Of a stretch of 41,367 bases of DNA, positions 7,293 through 13,846 are shown piece after piece; position 1 is the first letter of the stretch; each line of letters begins with the position of its first letter. The notes under the pieces were generated by a model. The model was not told the origin of the DNA, did no database searches, and saw only the letters and a program-made list of their open reading frames with translations. The position numbers and the translations under genes are program-made. The stretch is taken from contig JAKPGJ010000043.1 of assembly GCA_029550965.1 (NCBI GenBank), positions 1-41,367 of the forward strand. Direction: 5' to 3'. Source of the stretch: Bacillota bacterium (GTDB lineage Bacteria; Bacillota; Clostridia; Oscillospirales; CAG-382).

Positions 7293-8246
7293 TTATAGCA
7301 ATATGGCATCTATCTCAAACCAATGCGCTGTGAGCCAAAGAATCTCGTCCCTGTAGCGTCCTGCCTTTCCTATATCCTGCTTAAAATATTCGGGTTGTAT
7401 CCACCACGGCGTTTCAATGCACCATGAAAGCCGCAAAGAATCCGCAATATCAGCCATGGTCAAGGGCAGATGCTGCCGATACCCTTCCAAAAAAGCATTG
7501 ACCTTTGCAACATCCAATTGATGATCTTTCAGCGCAAAAGACAATATCGCCCTTCCGATATCATGCCAGATATAACTGTATGTACTGCGGTCAAAATCCA
7601 AAATTGCGGAAACATTCTGCTCATGAAACAGAATATTTGCCGCAGTGAAATCCTCATGGGCGATACCCTTAGGCAGTCTCACGAAAAAATCATCTGTCAG
7701 ATCTTGTAAAATCGCTTCCTGTGCGAGCAAAGCATTTCGGTAGGCTTCATTTGCGTCAGCCGAAAGGCGCGTCCTTAACATTTGGTAGTTGTCCTGCAAA
7801 GCTTGAACCGTATACCCGGACAGACAATCGGAAAAAGAATTCGGCAGCTCTAAAAAAGCCTTGTGCATCCGTCCGCAGGCATTTCCGAGTTCATACATTT
7901 GCGTTATTGTAATTGTGTCCGGATTCTCTGTCCTTCCGTCGCAGAATTCCATTACCATGTAAGCTATGCTGTTGTCCGTATAGCGAATAATCTTACCATT
8001 ATATGTTCGTATTGCCGGACAGGGGACGCCCGCTTTTCTGACAATAATCTGCCTTTGCAAAGCGGTTTCAACAGACTCCAACTTCCGTTTATCAAACCTT
8101 TTATTGCTGTATTGCTTAACGATAAATTTCCCGCTGTCGGTTGTCACCTTCCAAAGCTGATTCATCCAGCCGCCAGCGATCGGTTCGACCATGTGACAGG
8201 TCAGACCAAAGCTTTCTTTTAAGTCAGTTCGGATACAATTCTCCAT
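7293..8246 (-). CDS. APH-fold phosphotransferase, substrate unknown
   Basis: 317 residues from ATG 8246, which has AAAGGG 6 nt upstream; the longer frame from 8276 would begin inside a terminator hairpin. It belongs to the aminoglycoside phosphotransferase/choline kinase superfamily (PF01636): GGWMNQLWKV (glycine-rich loop), FIVKQY (ATP-anchoring Lys), MVMEFCDG (hinge), the catalytic loop AHEDFTAANILF (H-x-D-x4-N) and the metal-binding ILDFD. Such kinases act on antibiotics, homoserine, choline, methylthioribose or spore-coat substrates; nothing here discriminates, and no resistance context is present. Base composition appears more AT-rich than the neighbours, so horizontal acquisition is possible. 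Confidence 0.8.
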   Translation of the reverse strand: MENCIRTDLKESFGLTCHMVEPIAGGWMNQLWKVTTDSGKFIVKQYSNKRFDKRKLESVETALQRQIIVRKAGVPCPAIRTYNGKIIRYTDNSIAYMVMEFCDGRTENPDTITITQMYELGNACGRMHKAFLELPNSFSDCLSGYTVQALQDNYQMLRTRLSADANEAYRNALLAQEAILQDLTDDFFVRLPKGIAHEDFTAANILFHEQNVSAILDFDRSTYSYIWHDIGRAILSFALKDHQLDVAKVNAFLEGYRQHLPLTMADIADSLRLSWCIETPWWIQPEYFKQDIGKAGRYRDEILWLTAHWFEIDAILL

Positions 8247-8260
8247 AACATACCCTTTAG

Positions 8261-8292
8261 AAAAAATCACAAGCAAAAGTTGCTTGTGATTT
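8261..8292 (-). terminator. Terminator after the membrane zinc-ribbon gene
   Basis: A 13-bp perfect stem (8264-8276 with 8280-8292) and a 3-nt loop, followed on the minus strand by a run of T. It ends the galE/zinc-ribbon unit before the APH-fold gene. Confidence 0.8.
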
Positions 8293-8297
8293 ACTTA

Positions 8298-8699
8298 TTA
8301 TGTTTTCTTATCAAACTTGTTCCTGCAGACCGGGCAGGTGACCGTGACGTTTCCCCGATGTCTCGGAACGCGCAGGGTCGCCGAGCACTTCGGGCATTTG
8401 AAATACTTATAGTTTTTGTCGGTCAGCTGCCTGTACTTGCGCCGGCAATACTTCTCGACAGAGGACGTCAGTTTTACGAACCTTTCGTTTTCTTTTTGCC
8501 TTCTTGAAATATCCTTCGATAAGAACCGGAACAGGAACAAGATAAAAACTACCGCTTCCAAAACCTGAATGACCAAACGGGCTGTGTCATGCACAAAAAT
8601 CGAAACTACGCCGAGAATCAGCAGAACAACCGCGAAAAAAACATTGAGTTTATCGACGCCGTTTCTTCCATACATAAAACGGTAGTAAAAATTGTTCAT
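8298..8699 (-). CDS. Membrane protein with C-terminal zinc ribbon
   Basis: 133 residues: two closely spaced hydrophobic helices (about residues 17-36 and 43-59, FFAVVLLILGVVSIFV and LVIQVLEAVVFILFLF), a basic linker, and a C-terminal ribbon with CPKC and CPVC separated by about 19 residues (FKCPKCSATLRVPRH... TVTCPVC). The family occurs widely in Clostridia but has no assigned role that I know. It starts 39 nt after galE's stop and is probably transcribed with it; AGAAGGAG lies about 15 nt before the ATG, a rather long spacing. Confidence 0.78.
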   Translation of the reverse strand: MNNFYYRFMYGRNGVDKLNVFFAVVLLILGVVSIFVHDTARLVIQVLEAVVFILFLFRFLSKDISRRQKENERFVKLTSSVEKYCRRKYRQLTDKNYKYFKCPKCSATLRVPRHRGNVTVTCPVCRNKFDKKT

Positions 8700-8738
8700 T
8701 CTCAGCTTCTGTCTCCTTCTGTATCGAGCGGTTTTACG

Positions 8739-9731
8739 CTATTGATTCTTCTCAAAATTCCATGCGCTTCTGCACATTTCCTCCAGACCGTATTCCGCGG
8801 TCCAGCCAAGCTCTTCCTTCGCTTTGGTCGGGTCGGCGTAACACTCGGCGACGTCGCCGGGGCGTCTTGCGGTGAATTGATACGGAATTTTAATGCCGTT
8901 GACCTTCTCGAACGCATGAACGATATCTAAAACGCTGTATCCTTTTCCGGTTCCGAGGTTGTAAACCTTCACGCCCGGTTGGTCCATGTGTTCGATCGCC
9001 TTGATGTGGCCTCTTGCCAAATCAATGACGTGGATGTAGTCGCGCACGCCGGTTCCGTCATGGGTAGGATAATCGTTTCCGAACACGTTCAGGTAGGGAA
9101 GCGTTCCCTTCGCGACCCGGGTGATATACGGCATCAGGTTGTTCGGGATGCCGTTGGGGTTGTCGCCGATCAGTCCGCTCTCGTGCGCGCCGATCGGGTT
9201 AAAGTAGCGCAGCAGCGTGATGGACAGGCTGGGGTTGGCAACATATAAATCTTTGAGGATACCCTCGATATACAGCTTGGTCGAGCCGTACGGGTTGGTC
9301 GCGGACAGCGGGAAATCCTCTTTGATCGGCACCGTTTTCGGCACGCCGTACACGGTCGCGGAGGACGAGAAAACAAACTTCCTGCAGCCGAACTTCAGCA
9401 TCGCTTCCAAAACATTGATGGTTCCGGTGATGTTGTTGTGGTAATACATCAGCGGCTGCTGCACCGATTCGCCGACCGCCTTTTTGCCGGCAAAATGGAT
9501 AATCGCGTCGATGTTGTGCGCGGAAAAGATATTCTCAAGCCCCGCGCGGTCAAGGATATCCACCTGATAAAACGCGGGTCTTTTGCCGGTGATTTTCTCA
9601 ATTTTATCAATAACGTCAGCTTTGGAGTTCGAAAGATTATCCGCTATAACAATGTCGTAGCCCTGTTTTATAAGCTCAACGGAAGTATGCGAACCGATAT
9701 AGCCGGTTCCTCCAGTAACGAGTATGCTCAT
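8739..9731 (-). CDS. galE: UDP-glucose 4-epimerase
   Basis: 330 residues, the usual length. It interconverts UDP-galactose and UDP-glucose with bound NAD+ in the Leloir pathway and feeds cell-surface glycan synthesis. Short-chain dehydrogenase features: NAD-binding GGTGYIGSH at the N-terminus, the catalytic Ser/Thr region FSSSATVYG, YGSTK with the catalytic Tyr and Lys, and the epimerase-specific LRYFNPIGAH and GTGVRDYIHV. The neighbouring alpha-galactosidase and mannanase genes make galactose use plausible, but no galK or galT is in the window. A good promoter lies at 9770-9798. Confidence 0.96.
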   Translation of the reverse strand: MSILVTGGTGYIGSHTSVELIKQGYDIVIADNLSNSKADVIDKIEKITGKRPAFYQVDILDRAGLENIFSAHNIDAIIHFAGKKAVGESVQQPLMYYHNNITGTINVLEAMLKFGCRKFVFSSSATVYGVPKTVPIKEDFPLSATNPYGSTKLYIEGILKDLYVANPSLSITLLRYFNPIGAHESGLIGDNPNGIPNNLMPYITRVAKGTLPYLNVFGNDYPTHDGTGVRDYIHVIDLARGHIKAIEHMDQPGVKVYNLGTGKGYSVLDIVHAFEKVNGIKIPYQFTARRPGDVAECYADPTKAKEELGWTAEYGLEEMCRSAWNFEKNQ

Positions 9732-9769
9732 CGCTGTTACCCTTCTTTTTAAAATTTAATTTTCAATGT

Positions 9770-9798
9770 ATTTTATCACACTCATTTCTCGAATTCAA
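9770..9798 (-). promoter_or_regulatory. SigA-type promoter for galE
   Basis: Minus-strand TTGAAT (9798-9793), 17-nt spacer, TAAAAT (9775-9770), about 40 nt upstream of the galE ATG. Confidence 0.7.
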
Positions 9799-9836
9799 TA
9801 CAATTTCCATAAACTTTTACTATAAAACTATAAAAC

Positions 9837-9862
9837 AGGGAGAGGTGCGACCCTCTCCCTTA
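9837..9862 (-). terminator. Terminator after the GH26 gene
   Basis: A 9-bp stem (9837-9845 with 9852-9860) and a 6-nt loop, followed on the minus strand by TGTTTTAT. It separates the GH26 gene from galE. Confidence 0.75.
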
Positions 9863-9869
9863 ATCGTTT

Positions 9870-11786
9870 TTACTGATTCTTTTTGCTCTTTGTGACCGCA
9901 AGGCCTTCTCTGAACGCCGCGAGCGTTTCGGTCAGTTCGACGTCCAGCCGCAGGTAGTTGTTGATGTACTCCTGTCCGTCAACCGTTACGACGTCGTTGC
10001 AGGAGAACCAGATTGCATACTTGATGTTCCTGCAGAAAGCGTTCTCCGCGCTCTGGTTGTTGTTGAAGCATTCGAACATTTCCCGCACCCACTGCGCCTG
10101 GGAAACTTTGTTTCTGCCCTTCTCGGTCATCACATATTTCGACTGACCGTAGTCGTAATAGGTTTCTCCGCCGGCGCCGCAGGCAAACTCGCCGATAACC
10201 CACGGATAATTCTGGAAATAGGGCATGTTCTGGTTGTAAAGCGACGTGTACATATCCCGAAAGGACGCCGGACCTTTACCGTTGTTCATTTCGTAATAGG
10301 TCAGTCCGAGCAGCTGCATATAATCGCTTCCGGGCATGTAGCACAGCGTCTCTCCCCAGTTCGAATACGGGCAGGAGATGGCGACCGGATTGAATATCCA
10401 GATGCAGTTGTCCACGCCCTCTTCGCGGAAAATATCATACAGTCTTTTCCAGGTTTCGATAAAGATGTCCGGGTCGAGCAGCGTTATGATGCCGCAGTAG
10501 CTGGTCCAGTCCGTGTTCATCTCGTTGTTCAGACGGAAGAGCACCGGCCTGCCGTAATCCTTGATCTGCCGGGCGAGCTTGCGGAAATGGTTATCGTAGG
10601 CGCCCCTCAAAATATCGAACATGGGCGTGTACCCTTTGAGATTTCCGTTGTTTGACGCCGTAAACTGGTATGTGAACTGCAGTACCGGTTTGCCGTTGAA
10701 TCCGTTTCCGCCCGCCGTCGCGTTGGCGATCTTGGTCGGGAACTCGTTATACGTGTCGTACCATCGCAACGCGGTATAGGTGGGCATGATATCGAACGTA
10801 TAGTCGAACGCGTTCTCGAGCCTTTGGTGGTCTTCTATGATTCTTTGCATCTGCGAATCGACGTTGCTGGACTTGTCGTCCGGCATGGCGTAGTCGAAAA
10901 TGCCCCAGCTTACATATTCCTGGTTCCGCAGCAGCTCAAAATACGCTTTGGTCTCGTCGCTCCAGAAATCCGGAATCTTAAGCTCATACGGCGTCTGGTC
11001 GTTCTCGGCCTTGCCCTGCGCCGGGATTTCGACAAAGGATTTTACGATTTCGTCCAGCAGCTCGAACTGCTTGACGGCCGATTTCATGACAAACAGATAG
11101 AACGTGTCGTACACGTCGTTCTTGCGAACGACGGCAATATCGTAAAACTGATAGTCCCAATCGACCTTCAGAGAGAACTGCGTATTGAATATCCAAACGG
11201 TGTACCCGTCGAGCATGTCGGTTGACACGACCTTCTGACGGGTGCGGCGCAGGCTGTTCGCGGACAGAAATTCCAGATCGTCGATATAGCGAATCAGCCA
11301 TTCGCTGCTGTATATTTCCCAGCCGTTCGGCGTGTTTCCGTACGGGCTTTTATTCTCTTTGGTAATCGTCAGGCAGAAATTATCGCCGTAATAGCGCGTT
11401 CGCAAAGCGCTCAGCGTATAATCGACGGTGAACTTCTTTGTCGGGAGCGTAAAAACGTATCCGTCCGGGAAGTTGACAACGCGCGCTTTGTTTTCGCCGT
11501 AAAAGATATACTTGCAGTCGTCGTTGCCGATTTCCGCCGGGTCGTCGCCGCTCAGCTCGCGGTTTTTATAAAAATCAAAGCCGTAGATGGTGGAAGCGTC
11601 CGCAAAGCCGTTTTCGCCGTCCGCCCATTCGCTTTTCCATACGGCGGCGGCTTTCTCGCTCGGCACAAGCGGTTCGGCGCTCGCTTCCGACTCAACCTGT
11701 TTGCTTCCGTCGCCGCCCGCGCATCCGACCAGCGGCAGCGCCATGGAAGCCAGCAGCAAAGCAGCAATTAATCTTTTTGCTCTCAT
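9870..11786 (-). CDS. GH26 family lipoprotein, probable endo-beta-mannanase
   Basis: 638 residues. An N-terminal lipoprotein signal ends in lipobox PLVGC. Residues about 45-280 form a region I do not recognise, rich in aromatics and charges. Residues about 290-620 resemble glycoside hydrolase family 26 (PF02156): PVLFRLNNEMNTDW holds the predicted acid/base Glu422, and WVIGEFACG holds the predicted nucleophile Glu533. Their 111-residue separation is close to that of known GH26 mannanases. The family usually has HEMN at the acid/base, whereas here it is NNEMN, so the His before the Glu is replaced by Asn. It should act at the cell surface on mannan or related beta-glucans. RBS AAAGGA and a promoter at 11834-11862 precede it. 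Confidence 0.82.
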   Translation of the reverse strand: MRAKRLIAALLLASMALPLVGCAGGDGSKQVESEASAEPLVPSEKAAAVWKSEWADGENGFADASTIYGFDFYKNRELSGDDPAEIGNDDCKYIFYGENKARVVNFPDGYVFTLPTKKFTVDYTLSALRTRYYGDNFCLTITKENKSPYGNTPNGWEIYSSEWLIRYIDDLEFLSANSLRRTRQKVVSTDMLDGYTVWIFNTQFSLKVDWDYQFYDIAVVRKNDVYDTFYLFVMKSAVKQFELLDEIVKSFVEIPAQGKAENDQTPYELKIPDFWSDETKAYFELLRNQEYVSWGIFDYAMPDDKSSNVDSQMQRIIEDHQRLENAFDYTFDIMPTYTALRWYDTYNEFPTKIANATAGGNGFNGKPVLQFTYQFTASNNGNLKGYTPMFDILRGAYDNHFRKLARQIKDYGRPVLFRLNNEMNTDWTSYCGIITLLDPDIFIETWKRLYDIFREEGVDNCIWIFNPVAISCPYSNWGETLCYMPGSDYMQLLGLTYYEMNNGKGPASFRDMYTSLYNQNMPYFQNYPWVIGEFACGAGGETYYDYGQSKYVMTEKGRNKVSQAQWVREMFECFNNNQSAENAFCRNIKYAIWFSCNDVVTVDGQEYINNYLRLDVELTETLAAFREGLAVTKSKKNQ

Positions 11787-11833
11787 CTGGGGATATTCCT
11801 TTCTATGTATTTATAAAACTACCAAACATCCAC

Positions 11834-11862
11834 AGAATAGCAGAGATATTGTCAATAGTCAA
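11834..11862 (-). promoter_or_regulatory. SigA-type promoter for the GH26 gene
   Basis: Minus-strand TTGACT (11862-11857), 17-nt spacer, TATTCT (11839-11834). Confidence 0.65.
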
Positions 11863-11901
11863 GCTTTTCAAGTGGTCTGCCGAAAGTTTGTCTTGCTATT
11901 T

Positions 11902-11939
11902 AAAAAAACCCCTTTCTTTGAAAAGAAAGGGGATTTTTT
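11902..11939 (-). terminator. Terminator of the scfA-scfB transcript
   Basis: A stem of 10-11 bp (11909-11919 with 11922-11932), flanked by A-rich and T-rich runs so that it could work on both strands. No plus-strand gene lies upstream, so its evident role is to end minus-strand transcription from scfB, after it has passed the antisense of the gene at 12005-12217. Confidence 0.78.
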
Positions 11940-12004
11940 ATCTTTTAATGTTTAAAATTAGCGTTTTTTTAGATTTTTCATATCATGATACAGGAGGATT
12001 TTTT

Positions 12005-12217
12005 ATGCGTAAGCAAAACTGCCAGTGGGAGTTAACCACGACGGTCGGCGCCGCGGCCGCCGCCATCGCCAGAAATCTGACCGACGAACAGCTCGCGCTG
12101 CTCTCGGCGGTTCTGGTTTCGCTCGGCGACAATCTCGCTTTGATTCTGGCACAAAGGGAATGCGGGGAAAACAGAGACGTTAATCGTTCGGGAACGCCTC
12201 TGCGACCTTTAGCATAA
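12005..12217 (+). CDS. Small DUF6774-like protein, convergent with scfB
   Basis: 70 residues from ATG 12005, which has a perfect AGGAGG 7 nt upstream; the frame is open further 5' but without initiation signals. The protein has CQWELTTTVGAAAAAIARNL, then a Leu-rich helix (DEQLALLSAVLVSLGDNLALI). This pattern matches my recollection of the DUF6774 family of small clostridial proteins; function unknown. No signal peptide. Its last 38 nt overlap the 3' end of scfB on the opposite strand, and the scf terminator lies upstream of it, so the whole gene is antisense to the scf mRNA tail. No convincing promoter was found. Confidence 0.72.
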   Translation: MRKQNCQWELTTTVGAAAAAIARNLTDEQLALLSAVLVSLGDNLALILAQRECGENRDVNRSGTPLRPLA

Positions 12218-13559
12218 CCGCGCACTCAATGCGTTTGCGGTGCAAATCGCAGCCGATTTTGTACGTGCCGTTGATGTCGCCGCTCGCGTGATAAGAGTTT
12301 GCCGCGCAGCCGCCGCCGCAGTAAAGGTGCGCGAAGCAGTCCGCGCAGTCCTTTTTCGCGTAAACGTTGCACAGCTTGAACTGGTCGCGCAGTTCGGTAT
12401 TGGTAATCCCGTCGAATACGTTTCCCAATAAAAACTTTTTGTCTCCTACAAACTGATGGCAGGGGTAGAGTTCGCCGGCCGGCGTAACCGCCATGTACTC
12501 GGTTCCGACGCCGCAGCCGGACAGCCTTTTGACAATGCAGGGGCCTTTATCCAAATCAATCATGTAGTGATAGAAAGTAAAACCGCTGCCCTTCCTCTGC
12601 CTCTTTCGCATTTCCGCGGCAAGAATCTCGTACTGCTCGCACAGCTTCGGCACATCCTCCTCCGTCAATGCGTACGGCTCTGTCGGGGGCGCCACAACCG
12701 GCTCGACGGATATTTCCTTGAATCCCAAATCCGCCATATGCAGGATGTCGTTGGAAAAATCCGTATTGAAATGCGTATAGGTTCCGCGTATGTAATAATT
12801 CTTTTGTCCGCGCAAATCCGCCATTTTTTTGAACTTCGGCAGGACGACATCATAGCTCCCCTTGCCGTTCCGATAGGTGCGGAAACGGTCGTGCACCTCT
12901 TTCCTGCCGTCCAGGCTCAAAACCACGTTGCTCATCTCGCGGTTTGCGAAATCCATCGCCTCGTCATCCAGCAAAATGCCGTTTGTGGTCAGGGTGAAAC
13001 GGAAGTTTTTCTTGTGCTTCTTCTCCTGCTCCCGGCCGTACGCGACGATTTTTTTGACTACCTCGAAGTTCAGCAAAGGCTCTCCGCCGAAGAAGTCCAC
13101 TTCGAGATTGGTGCGCGCGCCCGAATTCTGAATCAGAAAATCCAGCGCCGCTTTCCCGACCTCAAAGCTCATCAGCGACCGGTCGCCGTGATACTCGCCC
13201 TTGCCGGCAAAGCAGTATTCGCAGGCAAGGTTGCAGTCGTGCGCGATGTGCAGGCAGAGCGCTTTTACAACCGACGCCCGCTTTTTAAAATCAATCGCCA
13301 TTCCCGCATAAATATCCTCTGCGAACAGCTTGCCCTGCTTTTTTAACGCCTCGATGTCGTCGAACACCTCGTTCAGCTCGGTCTCGTTCACGTCGGCTCT
13401 GTCCTTGTATTTTTCCAGCATCCGCCGGATAATCTCGTCTTTCGGCGCGCTTTCGTACAGCGAGATAATGTCAAAAGCGACATCGTCGACCGAATGAATC
13501 GCGCCGCTGTTGCCGTCGATGACGATATTGTAGCCGTTTAGTTTATAGCAATGAACCAT
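12180..13559 (-). CDS. scfB: SCIFF peptide radical SAM maturase
   Basis: 459 residues, full length. It forms thioether cross-links in the SCIFF precursor using S-adenosylmethionine and iron-sulfur clusters. The N-terminal ~90 residues (MVHCYKLNGYNIVIDGNSG) form the RiPP recognition element that binds the leader. The radical SAM motif CNLACEYC (C-x3-C-x2-C) follows, then GGEPLLNF, and a C-terminal SPASM domain rich in Cys (GCGVGTEY, ELYPCHQF, CADCFAHLYCGGGC, IGCDLH) that holds two auxiliary clusters. No cluster ligand appears to be missing. The gene lies 56 nt after scfA with a hairpin between them and has AAAGGGAT before its ATG. The 3' end overlaps the small plus-strand gene by 38 nt. Confidence 0.95.
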   Translation of the reverse strand: MVHCYKLNGYNIVIDGNSGAIHSVDDVAFDIISLYESAPKDEIIRRMLEKYKDRADVNETELNEVFDDIEALKKQGKLFAEDIYAGMAIDFKKRASVVKALCLHIAHDCNLACEYCFAGKGEYHGDRSLMSFEVGKAALDFLIQNSGARTNLEVDFFGGEPLLNFEVVKKIVAYGREQEKKHKKNFRFTLTTNGILLDDEAMDFANREMSNVVLSLDGRKEVHDRFRTYRNGKGSYDVVLPKFKKMADLRGQKNYYIRGTYTHFNTDFSNDILHMADLGFKEISVEPVVAPPTEPYALTEEDVPKLCEQYEILAAEMRKRQRKGSGFTFYHYMIDLDKGPCIVKRLSGCGVGTEYMAVTPAGELYPCHQFVGDKKFLLGNVFDGITNTELRDQFKLCNVYAKKDCADCFAHLYCGGGCAANSYHASGDINGTYKIGCDLHRKRIECAVMLKVAEAFPND

Positions 13560-13581
13560 ATAAATATCCCTTTACAAACAA

Positions 13582-13604
13582 TTTGCCGGTATAATACCGG
13601 CAAA
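13582..13604 (-). promoter_or_regulatory. Hairpin between scfA and scfB
   Basis: A near-perfect palindrome (TTTGCCGGTAT against ATACCGGCAAA) just after the scfA stop and about 23 nt before the scfB ATG. On the minus strand only TTGTTTG follows, so it may be a leaky terminator or stabiliser that yields more precursor than maturase. Confidence 0.6.
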
Positions 13605-13615
13605 CAGCTTTTTTA

Positions 13616-13771
13616 TTACTTGCTTGTATTTTTGCTCTGTTCGCACTGCTGATTGACAATGCTGCAGGATGTCTTGCTCGCCGACTGGCAGGAAGTCTGG
13701 CACTCACCGCATCCGCCCGTCTTCGCGGATTTCTCAAGGTCCTTTGTCTGCAGCGTCTGAATCCTCTTCAT
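13616..13771 (-). CDS. scfA: SCIFF (ranthipeptide) precursor with altered cross-link residues
   Basis: 51 residues from ATG 13771, preceded by AAAGGAGA. SCIFF stands for six cysteines in forty-five residues; the core here, CGECQTSCQSASKTSC followed by SIVNQQC, is unmistakable but has only five Cys (21, 24, 28, 36, 43). The usual SACK is SASK (codon AGC instead of TGC), so position 32 is Ser, and position 37, normally Thr, is also Ser. In the characterised members the thioether is reported between residues 32 and 37, so the normal product may not form. The leader MKRIQTLQTKDLEKSA is otherwise typical. The mature peptide's role is not firmly known. It has its own strong promoter. Confidence 0.93.
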   Translation of the reverse strand: MKRIQTLQTKDLEKSAKTGGCGECQTSCQSASKTSCSIVNQQCEQSKNTSK

Positions 13772-13815
13772 ATACCGTATCTCCTTTGTAAGTAGCATTG
13801 CAATGATTATAGTAT

Positions 13816-13844
13816 AGTGTACCAGCGTTCGCCCGATTTGTCAA
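13816..13844 (-). promoter_or_regulatory. SigA-type promoter for scfA-scfB
   Basis: Minus-strand TTGACA (13844-13839), 17-nt spacer, TACACT (13821-13816). The -35 box sits immediately beyond the end of the preceding gene (stop at 13847). Confidence 0.75.
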
Positions 13845-13846
13845 GT

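Noticed and set aside
11777..12004. N-terminal extension of the DUF6774-like gene upstream to 11777
   Set aside because: The extension runs through the scf terminator hairpin and has no ribosome binding site; ATG 12005 has a perfect AGGAGG.
12456..13346. Long plus-strand open frame opposite scfB
   Set aside because: It mirrors a well-supported radical SAM gene, has no ribosome binding site and its translation is low-complexity Arg/Val-rich, as expected of an antisense shadow in GC-rich coding DNA.
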